Shown here one piece after another: positions 43,801-56,464 of a stretch of DNA of 64,000 bases (its first letter is position 1; the number at the start of each line of letters is the position of its first letter). The stretch comes from Acanthopleura granulata (lineage: Eukaryota; Mollusca; Polyplacophora; Chitonida; Chitonidae), in assembly GCA_016165875.1 (NCBI GenBank), contig JABBOT010000007.1, positions 6,915,245 through 6,979,244 of the forward strand, in the 5' to 3' direction. The notes under the pieces were generated by a model, which was not told the DNA's origin, did not search any database, and saw only the letters and a program-made list of their open reading frames with translations. The translations under genes and the position numbers were made by a program.

Positions 43801-46348
43801 CATAAACTGTCAGTATTTTAATCGAAACCTGCAAGCAGTCTATACATCTTCTCCAACCATGACCTTTTACTCCCATTGTTTATATGCTTGATCTGAAAAC
43901 GATAAACAATGAAGTGAAAGAGTTTAAAATGACTTATATTTAGTTTAAATTGCAAGCAGGTGTGTGGAACATTTTAAAAAGAAAAGACAGCAAAAAACAT
44001 AACCAAAGTTATTTCAGAAGATAGGTCCATACAGACCTAAACGGGCATAGGCAGTTATTTTGACGTGCTTGGTAACTCTATAAATCGTCTTTTAAACTGG
44101 AATTCTGACGAGGCCGTCGGTATACGCCATTTCAGGTAGGTATACACGATTTCGCGTCAGCCGTACCCTAAGCTCTTCAGTATTAGAGGCGAGACACTGC
44201 TTTGTGTGCCAAGTAGGGTCCCCTTTAGTCTCACAATCGAAGGCCACGCATTGTGGTCTCCTGAAGTGGAGTATTTCATTGCCATTTTCTCGTTGAAAAT
44301 GGCTTTAAAGTATATCAGAATTGTCTCGTAATCAGAAGGAAAACAGCTGATTTAACACCACTTCTATATGACAAAGTGGCGATCTAGGTTCGAGTGAAAT
44401 CACAGTGGAAACAGATGTCTTCTCGGGTGGTAGAAATATCCCGCCCTTGATTGGTTAAAATTGAGAGCGTGGCGGCCCGTTCGATTTTCCCGACATGGGG
44501 GTTTTCTTTACTTTGAACTGCGATATCTCGGTTATAATACATCACAAAAATAAAAAAGTGACGCCTACTGAACTATGAACAGGATTCTTTATCGATATTA
44601 TTTGGCCTGGTGTTGACTTTTCTTTTAAAAAATGGTCATCTCTGTTGCATAAAATGGCTGTGTCTGTTAATAGGTGTGTGTATTAATGCATTAATACATG
44701 TATGTGCCTGCTTGCATCTGGGGTAATAATATCTGTGTATACATGTAGAGGCAACTTTCAGTTTAATTTGTTGAATTATGTCGCTCTCTAAGGCTATCGC
44801 TATTATCCACATTCGCCCTGTAAATTGGAATAGTCCTGCTTTCTCCAACGGTATGAGACTCATTGGTTGATCAGCAGAGCTTATATACAAAACAATGATA
44901 TGTAAGATCTTCGCTTCTTGTACGCAAGTGTTGAGGCCATATACCTATGCATGTACGGAGGGGTCACACAAGGTCCAATTCTAGACTTAAAGGCATTATA
45001 CCCGACTTATTAGTTATAAACGACGCCGTCCTGTACCAATACCTTACCCCCCATTAAAGTCCAGTTTAAGGCGTGGTCCAGTGCGAATCTAGAGGCGGTC
45101 TTGTCACGGGGATGCTACCTACCCACGAGGACAATGTTTGATTGAGCCGTGGCCTCCATAATTTGCTCGCACCAGCTACTATATGTTTTGGGTACATATT
45201 ACCCAGCCTTGTCACCCAAGTGCCAGAGATGATGAGTTGAATGCGCTATGTGTGTCAATATTTTCCCGGTACACTAACACATGTTAAGCTTGAACAAATT
45301 ATATCCTCGATTAGCCCTAGTGTAGCTCCGCTGGTATGCCGCACATAAAAGGAGAAATATGTATTCCTTTCAAATGGACAGTTATGAAACACCAAAAGGA
45401 TATAATTTGATAACAGGACTAAGTCAACAGATGTCGGGTGAACTTAGAAAGTGGTAAGCCAATGGAAGCTCCTTGCATCATGCCTGCATGTCAGGATTGA
45501 GAGGAAGACATGATATAGATGTCTTGTTGTAAGAGAGTTTAGTTTGACTCTCTGTCCTTAAGGGGACACCATACCGGTCAGGAATTTGCCCAGGACAGTA
45601 CTGAAGTGGGTTTGCGAAGGTGTGCTTCTGTCATCAACAGTATCAACGTGATAGCTCTCATTGAGGTCCGCTATCAAAAGTCAGTGCAGTTAAGCTTTGC
45701 GGACACTTGTAAGATACCTTTGAAGGGGAACATACCGAGGGTTATGTGTCAAAGCAACGTGCTCACAACTACGGCTTTCGGCTAGAGGCAAAACACACGG
45801 ACAACCAACTGAAAGGTAAACAGATAGATAAAGTCTTCAGCAGATATATATATAGCTTAGCGATAGAACGATCACCAATATATATATGCGGCTGCACTTG
45901 ACTTCTTGCTGGGACTGGTCCATTACACCGGAACGGGATCGCTGGCGCCATCAGTTTGTCTAATACCGACGCGTGCATGCGCTAAATACGTTCGAATTGT
46001 AATAACTAGGGGGCGTTCTAAAGCACTTTTGTTTTGCGGTATAAAAAATATTGTAACAAACCATTAAAAATGTTCAGGAAAATTTAATCTGGTTTAACGT
46101 TACACAATTCCAGATTGCATACTGGGGTAGTTACACCTTTTCACCATTAGAAGCGACATACAGTGTTAGCTCTATTTGTCAAAAGCATTAGTAAAAATTG
46201 TGTCATAATAACATAACACAAATTGTCTACTACGATTGTCTCGACTCCCTGAGTGTCGGCCAATATAGTTATACACAGGTCTGAAATTCCTATCCTTTAC
46301 AAAACAGTGAAAGCGTTCGCCCGGAGGTGTCCTACAAAAAACACAGGT
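43801..46348. other. 2.5 kb without a supported feature
   Basis: Searched for exons and repeats on both strands. Only short AT tracts (near 45847 and 45880) were seen. Confidence 0.35.
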
Positions 46349-46696
46349 TTAAAACCAGGTTACTTCTGGGGTATCTGTAAATATTAGACTTCTGACTAAA
46401 CATCTGCATGAACGTTGAGCGTTGGCCTGTTTTGTTAGTAACGACGGCCGACGGACTCGCCAGTTTTCACAAGAAGAGGGTGTAAAGGACCGCGGACATC
46501 CTGCATGCGCTTCTGGTGCGGGTTGCGCCATTAACTGAAGACATGCGGCATTACGGAATCTTTGTCGAAGTTGGCACTGTTGATTAACCGATGTTTTTGT
46601 TGATGTAAATGACTCAGTCAAATCCCGGTGATATAGATAGCCCTGGGAACAGGCCCGTGTGGTGCCGAGCAGAGTTCTAAGCCGCCGGCGTGACAC
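46349..46696 (-). CDS. weak open frame of 115 codons, unknown
   Basis: Leftward frame from 46696 to a stop at 46349 in a locally GC-richer stretch. Parts: MSRRRLRTLLGTTRACSQGY, SVNQQCQLRQRFRNAACLQL, SFTPSSCENWRVRRPSLLTK. It is rich in R, S and C. This composition is common in out-of-frame readings, no domain is visible, and the start is an alternative codon. It may be chance or a decayed mobile-element frame. Confidence 0.12.
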   Translation of the reverse strand: MSRRRLRTLLGTTRACSQGYLYHRDLTESFTSTKTSVNQQCQLRQRFRNAACLQLMAQPAPEAHAGCPRSFTPSSCENWRVRRPSLLTKQANAQRSCRCLVRSLIFTDTPEVTWF

Positions 46697-47227
46697 GTTT
46701 TCCGCTGTTTGTCAGGGGAGTGGGTGGGTGGGTGTACTGTCATATCACATACTCTTCTCTGCCTTCTGGCCTAAAGCAAACCTGTCTGGCCTCGACACCG
46801 CAACGCACTCCAAATTCAAGAGGTAACATTGATATAATACAAAACATATTTACCTGCATGCGCGCCACGGTCTTTGACCGTATAGCATTTGTTTGCCTAT
46901 TTATCTCAGTTCTCTCCCGGTATTCGTCAAGACAGTTGGCCAGTGAGAAGAGAAAGACGATCACGATTAGGGATTAATATCTGAAATTTGACCTTCAAAC
47001 TAAGAAGGGCAATTGACAGTAATAGACTCCTATCTTGCATGTACATGTATGACGGTCCATTCTCATTCTACCCGTAAAAGGACAGAGGTAAATGCTTGAA
47101 AAGACAGTTAGTTGGTAGAATGCTGTACTGTCGCAGTATGATTAAACTTTAAAGACGTAGTAAATTGTTTGGTGTTAAGCTGTATCGTGACTATTAATTG
47201 ATAGATAAAGTATCATGATTATCAAGT
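46697..47227. other. non-coding stretch, nothing recognised
   Basis: A GGGT-rich stretch near 46716-46736 only. Confidence 0.4.
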
Positions 47228-47468
47228 TATCGCAGCGCAATGACCCAGGAGTCTCCCACCAATGGGGTGGCTGTGACCTCATGCCGGCTTCCTCTCAGGC
47301 CGAATGTGGGAAGGTCTGCCAGCAACTTGTGGGTGGTCGTGGGTTTCCCCCGGGCTTTGCCCGGTTTCCTCCCACCATAAAGCTGGCCACCGTCGTGTAA
47401 GAGAAATATACTTGAGTACGGCGTAAAACATCAATCAAATAAATAAGTAAATAAATAAATAAATAAAA
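47228..47468 (+). mobile_element. SINE family 1 copy, head partly lost
   Basis: TTATCGCAGCGCAATGACCC, AGGAGTCTCCCACCAATGGG, GGAAGGTCTGCCAGCAACTT, TTTCCCCCGGGCTTTGCCCG, CACCATAAAGCTGGCCACCG, TATACTTGAGTACGGCGTAA and a long (AAAT)n tail. Its body is close to what looks like the family consensus. Confidence 0.92.
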
Positions 47469-47629
47469 TATTACAAAGTATAGTTGCAAATTGGTTGTTC
47501 TCGGAATTTTCATTTATGAAAACAAGGTTTAAGATGCAAGAGTATTTCTTTGGATATCCACAAAACCCGTGGTCCCACCACCCCTTCTTGTGACATCTTT
47601 ATATTTCATTCCATTCCCGCTGAAACTAA

Positions 47630-47914
47630 TAGTGGTGTTTCGAGTTCGAACTCTTTTGTCGCTAAAGGTAAAAAGAGTCCAACTGCATCAGGAAAAACAA
47701 GTGACATTCTTTCCTTCAAGAACGTCTTAAGTTCACAAATCTACGGGTCTTCAATTTTCTCTATAGTTCGTCCAGTCGAAATACATTATTGTGGCGAATT
47801 TTTAGACACTCGTGTTATGGTAAATGTAATCAGAAATGTTTGTCATTTTTGTTGAGTCACGTGGCATAGTAAGGCGTTTCTTACCTTTAAAAGTTCGAAC
47901 TCGAAACTCCCGTA
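47630..47914. mobile_element. MITE, copy 2, with internal deletions
   Basis: Left end GTGGTGTTTCGAGTTCGAAC, then TCTTTTGTCGCTAAAGGTA. The right end, inverted, is CGGGAGTTTCGAGTTCGAAC. TA flanks are at 47630-47631 and 47913-47914. The interior shares CTTAAGTTCACAAATCT, ACACTCGTGTTATGGTAAAT and GTCACGTGGCATAGTAA with copy 1 but is about 75 bp shorter. Confidence 0.82.
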
Positions 47915-50135
47915 TTGTGACACAATGACGTCACAGAAAGACTGAACATTTGTAATGATTGTGTGGGACATCCGGTTGACTTAATTGCAACATTATTATG
48001 ACTGGTCAAATGCGTGTTGTTGATTGACAATAGGTTGAAAGGTCACTTGTCCTTCCCATCGTTCTGCTGTGCCGAAAACATAAATGGCTGCTGATTTCAT
48101 AAACAAACTCCTTTGCTTTTTTCTGTGCATTGGACTTGAAAACGTTTGTTTAGTATAGATCTTTTCTCTGAAAATAATCAATGGCGAAATTGTTCGGTAC
48201 AGTACCTGTGTGTAATGAAATCGCAACGTTGGTGGTGCACCTATCATTAAAGTGTGCTGGGCAGTGTTACATGATCTCTGAGTAAAGTGAGATAATTGTA
48301 GTCTGCACCTTACTGTATTCCAAACAACAATGCTTTATTTTTTCCTGCTGCAAGAACGATGGCATATTGCCCCGTCTGTTCCCGAGATGAGGGAGGTGGG
48401 CGGTTGGGTTATGGGTCGCACAACTCAGAGAAGGAAGCCTGAGCACACCGAAAGTTGACACTCTTTTCAATCAAGTGGGGAGCGTGAATCCGATAGTGTG
48501 TTGGGGCAAAGATTCTTCATTGTTCGAACACAGACGTGACTGCAAGGCACAACCCCTCCCCCCCCCGCCCCATGTTCTAGGAGTCGTGTACCATATACAA
48601 TTCCGCTACAGCATCATAAATGCGGTAGACTGCAAACAAAACCTATTGTGACTAACTACTGGTGCCGCAGGTTGGTCCCAGTGAGAAGAGAGGAAACGGC
48701 TGCGGCTAAGCCCTTCAGTAATTGCAAAGATACAACTGTCATTGTCCCTCAGACTTGTTGACAACAGTCTCGTTCTTTCGAGCGAAGATATGGGCGGTGC
48801 GCACATCCAGGTCTGAACATACACCCAGTTATGGTCCACCGTTTAAGGTTGACGAGAGATTTTTTTTTAATTGCCATACCTGCATGTGTTAAATCTTGAC
48901 ACTGCACTGACGATCTGTGCCTTCAGTGTTATACAATTGCCGTTTTGTTGTATTACTTAAATTTCTTTGTAACTTTACGTGAAGGCAATGAAAGTGCAGT
49001 TTATATATCAGAGTGAGACAAAAGCTATTGTCTCTTCACGATATGTATAATTAAAATCGTTATTCTTTAGGAATGGAAAAGAGTAATAAAAATTGGCTTG
49101 GGGCTTGTGAAGGAAATGTCTCTCAACAGTTGTGGATTGCATCTGGTGTTTAAAAACAGTGCAATCTGTGCCAAGGACTGGCTTTTAAAACCTGTCCCTG
49201 CATCAGGCAACTCTAACATGTGTAAGGCAATTGTGAACAATACTAGCAAGAAGTGGATATCTCAAATCCCGGAGGTTTATTACTTTCCATAAAAAAAACC
49301 CTTAGCAATCTGCTCTTTTCACTTCATTTAAAAATGAAATGAAAATAATTTTCAAAAATATTCCTTTAATACTTTTCATTTTATCAGACTGAATGCATTA
49401 CCCCAATAATTATCGTTCCTAAGGGACGTCCAGTTTATTTTTGGACATTTTCTGCCACCTGTCCACTGGGCATATTTCGACAACTCCGATGATTTCAAAA
49501 CAGACTCGACAAAGTAGGTAAGGGTATCCCTGTACCAGCCTTGTAGGGTATCCGCGTTTAATCCCGGTTCCCATTCGTGACAAGTGAAAAGCTTTTTAAC
49601 TATGGTCTCAGATCAGTAATCTCTTGAAGAGCCCAAGCCTGAAATTGAGATTTCTGATTTGGATTTTGATCTCATTTCATCCGGTCTTACTGATCAGCAT
49701 GTGGGACAGCTCCTATAAAAGTCCCCACTCACTCGCATCTCTCCCATAGAATATACTGGTCATAGCGTGGACAGAGCATTGGCCAGTACGTGCACTGGAC
49801 CGATGTTTTGTCTCGGACCTTTACTGTTTAGATGGACTGGGTCTGTACCGGATAGCTGTTGACCTGTCTATGCAAACAGTGTCATTTGGTGGTTCCTTTA
49901 CCGATTACAAACCAGCCTAAACTCGAGTAGTACCGCTTTGTCGTACACCGGCTTTACATTCTAAAGATAGAATGATGTTGACAGAGGACGAAGGCTGTTA
50001 CAAAGCCAGACTATCAGAATTGAAATGTGAAATAGTAAGCGATACACCTATAGTTCTTTGGTTAAACTGGATCAGAAGTGCCTTTGCGTGTGCGATCTAC
50101 TTCTTGCTCCGCTTTCTCAACCACTCATCGAACAG
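47915..50135. other. 2.2 kb without a supported feature
   Basis: A C-rich run lies at about 48549-48570. The minus-strand frame at 48606-48839 has no splice or domain support. Confidence 0.35.
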
Positions 50136-50168
50136 GGAGAGAGAGGGGAAGAGAGAGATATAGAGAGA
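50136..50168. repeat. (GA)n-rich simple repeat
   Basis: Interrupted GA/GAGG repeats, the longest clean part being GGGAGAGAGAGGGG. Confidence 0.8.
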
Positions 50169-51454
50169 GTAAGCGGGTCGAATGCGTATAGATGACATTC
50201 CTCGTGCTAATTTGTAACTGAAAGAATTCACTTTGGAGTTCAAGCGCTTCCGTGTGTGTATAAAGTTTTAAGTCAAAACGTTGGCTTTATTGTCAGTTTA
50301 ATCGGCCGGTTTATAGTAATAATATTATCGACATTTTGTCAACAAGCCGACTCGGAGGTAGATCTTTACGCCACTGTCGGAACTGCATGTATATATTGTT
50401 CATTCAACGTTGGCCTATGTGGAATTTTTGAATAATTCTTCGGCAGGTGGCAGGTGGGGTGTAAACAGTATATTTGCTGTTAATATACAAAAATTTAAGA
50501 TAATTCATGACTGCACTTTCTCTTAAAAGAGCCATCTGTCAGTCAACCAGACAAACTCGAAAATAGTTAGCAAATCACCTCGGGGAATTCGTGCAATAGA
50601 GCCTAACATTTTTGTCCGCTTCTTAATCATTTCTGATCCATATAACAAATCCTGTCTTGACATGACAACATTTAGCTGCTTTCGCTTGATTACTTCGCAG
50701 GCCCTTCTCTGGCTGTTTTTTCGGTTCATCTACACCGCTGCCCACTACCTGCGAATTAAAAAACATATTAATAAAATGCCAGACAAAATGCTGGTCGTCC
50801 AACCAAAGGTGATCAAAGGGTAAGGGGAGAGACACGTGCTGTTTACATTCCGTAACCTTTTTGGGGTTTTTTTAAAACCATGATCGGCTTGCTCGACTGG
50901 TGTCTCCCAAAATCAACGGCAGACTGAGGCTTGATAACCCAGCCGTCACCCTGAGTGATTATTCCAGTTTCATGGCTTCTGGATATAAATTCACTCTGAC
51001 AAATTATTCGCCTAACTTTTACCCCGAGAAAACGCACCTTTTTCATAAAGTAATAGCGAAAGCCTGCTGGCTAAGCGACTGCTGTGAAAGTGTAGGGCTG
51101 TGACAGCTGAGACATGTCCCACAGCCTATTGAAGCTGACGCTTTCGGAAGATCTTTCGTAATTTTACTGACATGATTTATATGGTATGAAGCATCCTTGA
51201 CGTTCTCATGTTAATCTGCATACAATGAGACTTTCTTGACTTACGGAAAAATCATCATTAACGGAAACTGATATGTGCATGACATATAAAATTGGAAGTG
51301 GTCTGACAGTTCGCCTTGAAGATGTTTCCAACTTTGAGTTTACTTTCCTTGCTACTGCCCCACCATTGGAACTAGCTGTCATATGACGCCAGCGTAAGGA
51401 GTTTTTCGCTCGCTTAGCTGGTACGCCTTGTCTGTGTGACACATCCCCTGTGGC
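50169..51454. other. non-coding stretch, nothing recognised
   Basis: Frames at 50843-51103 on both strands are open but neither has paired splice sites or a recognisable motif. Confidence 0.35.
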
Positions 51455-51642
51455 AGGGTAAGTTAACGCGCTAGTGCAATGCGATCGATGGGAGTTCAAG
51501 CATAGCTCACACTGGCTTCTTCCGTTATAAGGTCCGCCAGGAAACTGATGTTTCCGGGTTTTTCCTCCCACCATGATGCTGGCCGCCGTCGTATAAGGGA
51601 AATATTCTTGAGTAGGGCGTAAAACTCCAATCAAATAAATCA
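51455..51642 (+). mobile_element. SINE family 1 copy with internal deletion
   Basis: AGTTAACGCGCTAGTGCAAT, GATCGATGGGAGTTCAAGCA (B-box region), TCCCACCATGATGCTGGCCG, CCGTCGTATAAGGGAAATAT, GTAAAACTCCAATCAAATAA. The long minus-strand open frame crossing it is an artefact of the repeat. Confidence 0.88.
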
Positions 51643-54600
51643 GAGAAATTGTCTGTGTGACAGTTGGCGAGGCTACATTAAGGGAATTCCCCAGACATTC
51701 CATTCAACATGCTGCTCTGTTGTAGTAATGGCCTGTATACACATTGTTCCCGTCAACAATTGTCCACAGGTTCACATTTTACAGATTCGTCATGATGTAG
51801 GGTGCGTAATTCGTGACGTTGGCATGTAGCACAGACATCATCCGGGCGCCTGAAGTATCACCAGTCAGTGACGGAGGCGAGCAATTGTACACACATGCAG
51901 TCGCCTACACCTGACAAATCCCGAGGAAAGATTTAACGCGAAAAAAAAATATAATTACTTGCTAATTTGTAACGGACGCCTCTCGTTTGTTGATAGTGAC
52001 ACGACATGTATTAGCTGACTGGCTGTGAAGCGGTGATTGTCCCTAACATTAAGTGCTTTTGTGACTGAGCTGTGCTGGTGGTCTGAGTGTTATTTCGCTG
52101 CCGTGTGTCAAACAAGGCGACACAGTTTCGGTGGTTGTCAAAATAGTTTGAGTGCATTCGTTTGTAAACACGAGTCGTGATGGTAGTTCAGGATGCTCAC
52201 AATTACGGGAGAACTAAAATTGCATTTGACCATGGATACTCTGGTAGTATTTAAACCACTCAGCTTACTGATTTATTAAGGGCTAGCTATCATGAGTCCA
52301 GTCTTTGTCATGATGCATGGGTGATCCCAGTTTTTTTGCAATGCGACTCTGATTAGGTAACAGTGATATGTTAAATACTGATGTTATAAAGAGTTCGGAA
52401 AAGGAAGAGAAAGGAAATCAATTCGAAGAGACTGTCATTTATTTGTTAAAAAGCCATCCTATGATACAAAATATGATCTGGAATTTTGCACAACCTTCAT
52501 ACGCCATGTTATGTTAGGATATGAAACGGAGCAACTTTTCATTAAGTGATATGCATCGCCTGCTTCCAGATTGCATTGCACCCAATTCTATGGCCTACAA
52601 CCACCGCTTATGTATTTATTAATTTATTTCTATATTAGATTCAGAATATTTCCCTTTCTCTTTATCATACCTTGGCATACAATTCCACTCCATCACGATG
52701 CCTACCATACCGTATCATGTTAATGCAGTTCATATCATACCACATAGTGTCAAACAATACCTTAATTGTCATATCAGGTAACGATAGCGCTGACATTCTA
52801 GGTCACATGAAGAAATGTTCATGTAAAAAGGGCCCTAGATAAGTTTACCTCTATACAAAGAATGCTAGGTATTATTAGAATGAAAGGAAGTGTATATACA
52901 TTAGGTGCGAAATCGACATTGCTTACAAAAAGTTAAATGATGGGTATATATATAATACGATGGCCGGATTACTTAGAAATGTATTTTATTTCCTCTCCGA
53001 ATAGTGGCCTTCTTAATTTCGGTAAGCTGATATTAAGAGAACAAACTGCTGGTGTCAAACTGTCTGGAGTGATGCATGTGCTTGCCTATCACGGAAAGCT
53101 CTCTATAGTGATACAGAACAAAGGTGCAACGAAATGACTGTTAAACAACATTTTTTTCCTTCAAGATTACACTTTATCGTTTATATGACAGAGAAATTAA
53201 GCTTACCTTTTTCAACTTGCAAGTTAAAAAATTTACAATAATTATTATTGTTCTTTTCATATTTTCAGGACTAATAAACTTACCACTGATTAGTACTCTG
53301 CAGATTAATTAAATTTCTCGCCAAAATGTCGTGATGTCGTATCCTCGATCTGAGTTTAAATGTTTAAACCCACTGTAAAGGATTAACAGCTTTTCAGCAA
53401 ATAAAATGTTCAGAAACCTAGAAATACAAATGAAGGACATACCATTGTATTAATACAATAAACCATGAAAAACTCAAAGAAAAAGTCTAAGAGGATATCT
53501 GAATTCAGTACAAATATACCCTCATGGATTATAAATTTATTAATTGAAGAAAAGAACATTGACCATTTGCAATAAAAGACAACTCAATAATGTCGTCTAT
53601 AGTTCGTTAAATATAGCATATCCTTTAGTCTTTGATCTAACACCGTCTTCATATGATATGTAAGAATGTCACAACAAGCTTTAAGAACAATATATCTACA
53701 TATACAAAACATGTGTTTGTAAACAGCTATGTCTTATAGTTTTGACCAGTCATATTGCCTGAATTTTCAGTCTTCCGAACGACATCTCTAATCGGCTGTT
53801 TCCTGTTTTGAACATTTGGGTCAAATCAATTCGATCTATACCTGGAGTATTTGATAGCTCATGCCATTCCTCGACAACCTACTAACACAGTGGCTCCGTC
53901 GCCTGTTTCTGATTTGAAACGGCGTCCACATTTCATGCACGTGCGCTCAATGTTTTTCGATTCAGAAATTGTTGTAACTATTGAATTTGTTTACTGGAGG
54001 AAAAACCTATTCGAACTTTTCATTCTAGGTTCCGTCAGACCTGTGAATACGTCATAAATATATTGCTCATGGAGTTAAAAGATAGGTACCCTATAGCGTT
54101 AGAGAACATTCGAATAAAAGCAAATTCATTATTCAATAGTACTTTGAGAGGATATTGTTTATATTTTTTTTTTTTACCGATGTAGTTTCACAACAAACAG
54201 GAAAATAGCTGAAGTTTAGTCAGCCTTTTCAGAGGCATATATACAAATGGAGTAGCTCTGCGTTGGAATTTCTGGGGTATTTTTCTCGAAGTGTTGTATT
54301 CTGTGTTGTCTAATGTCTACGTTACACCATGTGCACCTTGCAAATACAAAGAAGTTTTCTCGTTTCACAAAATCTCAGAAAGGAATGCGCTGTGTTTGTT
54401 AAGGCGACCATTCCCGAATCTGTGTACCGGTATGGTTTCCGTTTGTCTCTGCTTCAGTACTTACAAGTGTATAATCTGGTGAAGAAATAATTCGTGAGCA
54501 GTGCCCAAGGGAAACAAGGTGTAGCAGTCAGTGTTGCTAATTAAAATGCAGGAGTATTAGCATGTATGCTTCGGTACACTGAACCTGGTAAACCTTTGTT

Positions 54601-54875
54601 TTTCATTACTAATGCGATATGGAAACATCTCAGCTGGAATAAATATCTCCTTTTTTGTCTGCTTGGAAGCCACTTTTACTGTAGGCTTGACAAAACTGAG
54701 TTTTTCACAGGGCATTGTTTATATTCGTTACCCAGAATTAACAGTTTATGTAAGGACACCTATGAGGAATTTCTCGCTTAGCTCACTTAAGATGAAGCAG
54801 AATTACTCAAAGGGATTACATATTTTTTTCTCATATAAGGTGAGCTAAAACGGTGTCAGGAGTGTCACAAAAAAG
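51643..54875. other. 3.2 kb without a supported feature
   Basis: AT-rich. An AT tail followed by TCAGAATATTTCCCTTTCTC at about 52612-52660 may be a SINE tail remnant, too short to call. Confidence 0.35.
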
Positions 54876-55047
54876 GTTGTTTTATTTGATTGGTGTTTTA
54901 CGCCATAATCAAGAACATTTTACTTACACCACGGCGGCCAGCATCATAGAAGGATGGGAGGAAACCGCGCAGAGGAAGAGCGACAGCCAAAACCATCCGC
55001 AGACCTTTTGTCGTGCGGACGGAGAGAAAGCCAGCATGCACAAGAAA
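54876..55047 (-). mobile_element. SINE family 1 copy, minus orientation
   Basis: TTGTTTTATTTGATTGGTGT, TTTACGCCATAATCAAGAAC, CACGGCGGCCAGCATCATAG, AACCATCCGCAGACCTTTTG and CGGACGGAGAGAAAGCCAGC. It stops before the tRNA-like head. Confidence 0.85.
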
Positions 55048-55729
55048 GTAAACCAAAAACAAATTAAGAATCAAACGCGAGGCTTGATGAGAAATTGCAC
55101 TGCAGAAAAAATTGGACGTATAGGTCTTTTACACTGCGGCGGCGTTTTCACTCACTATATATTCTAAACCAAGACAACAAAGTGGATAAGCAGACAGGTA
55201 GACTCCGAGCATACAAGTTGGATTCCGCGGTCTAGGATGTGGCAGCCTAAAACATGAATGTCATAAATTATCCAGAGACAGCTTTATCCTGGCGGGGAGT
55301 AAAGTTTAACAGATAGGACTAATATGCAATATGTCTGGACGCCTGTCGGACCATACTTAAGCGCCGTGACTTGACATGCACTCCTTGTCAACTTACCGAA
55401 AATTGCCCCATTTCGCACACTTTACAGGGTGTGTTTTCATGCACTTCTTGAAAGGGACCGGAAAAATGTGCTACTGATGTAACGGCCCATCGTATATGAC
55501 ACTTCAAAGAGGCCAGTTTTTACGAGAATGTCTAACCGACGATGAAAAATGATAATGTTGTTTGTTTGTCAATAACATCTATTTATACCCATTCCGGTCA
55601 TTGGGGTCATTGCTATTTGCCTCGTCCACAAGCTTGTCTGTATCCCGAGATCTGAGTGCGCTCTTGCAAGTGTGTACTTGTGTAATAGTACCATTTAACA
55701 GGCGACGATGCAATGAAGGCTTACTTAAC
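55048..55729. other. non-coding stretch, nothing recognised
   Basis: No supported exon or repeat. Confidence 0.4.
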
Positions 55730-56010
55730 GAGTTCTTGCAGCTTTACTCACCTGGCTTACTATGAGTTCTTACAGCTTCACTCATCTGTCTCATTCTGTG
55801 GGTTCTTACAGCTTTCCTCTCCTGGATTACGCTGTGGACTCTTACAGTTTTACTCACCGGAATCACTCTGTGAATTCTTAAAGCTTTACTCACCCGGATT
55901 ACTGTGTGAGTTCTTAGAACTGTACTCACTTGGCTCACTCTGTGGGTTCTTACAGCTTTACTCACCTGGCTCACTCTGTGGGTTTTATCGCTTTACTCAC
56001 CATCTTCCTA
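55730..56010. repeat. tandem array, 36-bp monomer, about 8 units
   Basis: Monomer: GGTTCTTACAGCTTTACTCA then CCTGGCTCACTCTGTG. Units begin near 55730, 55764, 55800 and then about every 36 bp. As 36 is a multiple of three, frames stay open on both strands (12-residue repeats such as GFLQLYSPGSLC on plus). The reading is low complexity and I see no evidence that it is translated. Confidence 0.9.
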
Positions 56011-56349
56011 AAAGTGATTTATTCTTCGAAAATTTAATAAAAAAAATAAATGCAGTAATATTACGGCATTATTCTCAAACAGAGCTGAGGCATTACAGTT
56101 AAATGACCAAGAATTAACGTGCCAGTGAAGCCTTTCCCTCAGGTTGGTTAGACTGGTTCGTGTCCGTCCAAATTCATATATTGGCAATTTGCACACGATC
56201 TTGAAGAAGGAAAAGCAGTACAAGACCTCTTCAAGTGTTGTAATTAAACGTGGTATAAACAAATAAAACAATGACTGCGGTGCCTGCTAGCATCGTGAAA
56301 GCGATTTGCTAATCTCATAGTTCTGCTCTAATTTGGCTGCAAATTTTAT
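56011..56349. other. non-coding stretch, nothing recognised
   Basis: AT-rich, no feature seen. Confidence 0.4.
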
Positions 56350-56464
56350 TTACCATTTTGACTGTGGGAAACATTCCGGTTTTCTGCACCCACACAACTG
56401 ATCACCACTGTGAAGCAAAAAAGTCTTGAGTATAACGTGCAATAACATAAATAAATAAATAACT
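56350..56464 (+). mobile_element. SINE family 1, degraded 3' part
   Basis: GTGGGAAACATTCCGGTTTT, CTGATCACCACTGTGAAGCA, AGTCTTGAGTATAACGTGCA and an (AAAT)n tail retain the order of the family's 3' half. Confidence 0.55.

Noticed and set aside
51206..51703. Minus-strand open frame of 165 codons
   Set aside because: It is mostly the antisense of a SINE plus flanks. The residues YLIGVLRPTQEYF and ASIMVGG are the usual false translation of this SINE seen at other copies too.
52606..52665. Possible SINE tail
   Set aside because: Only an AT tract and about 20 loosely matching bases; not enough to call.
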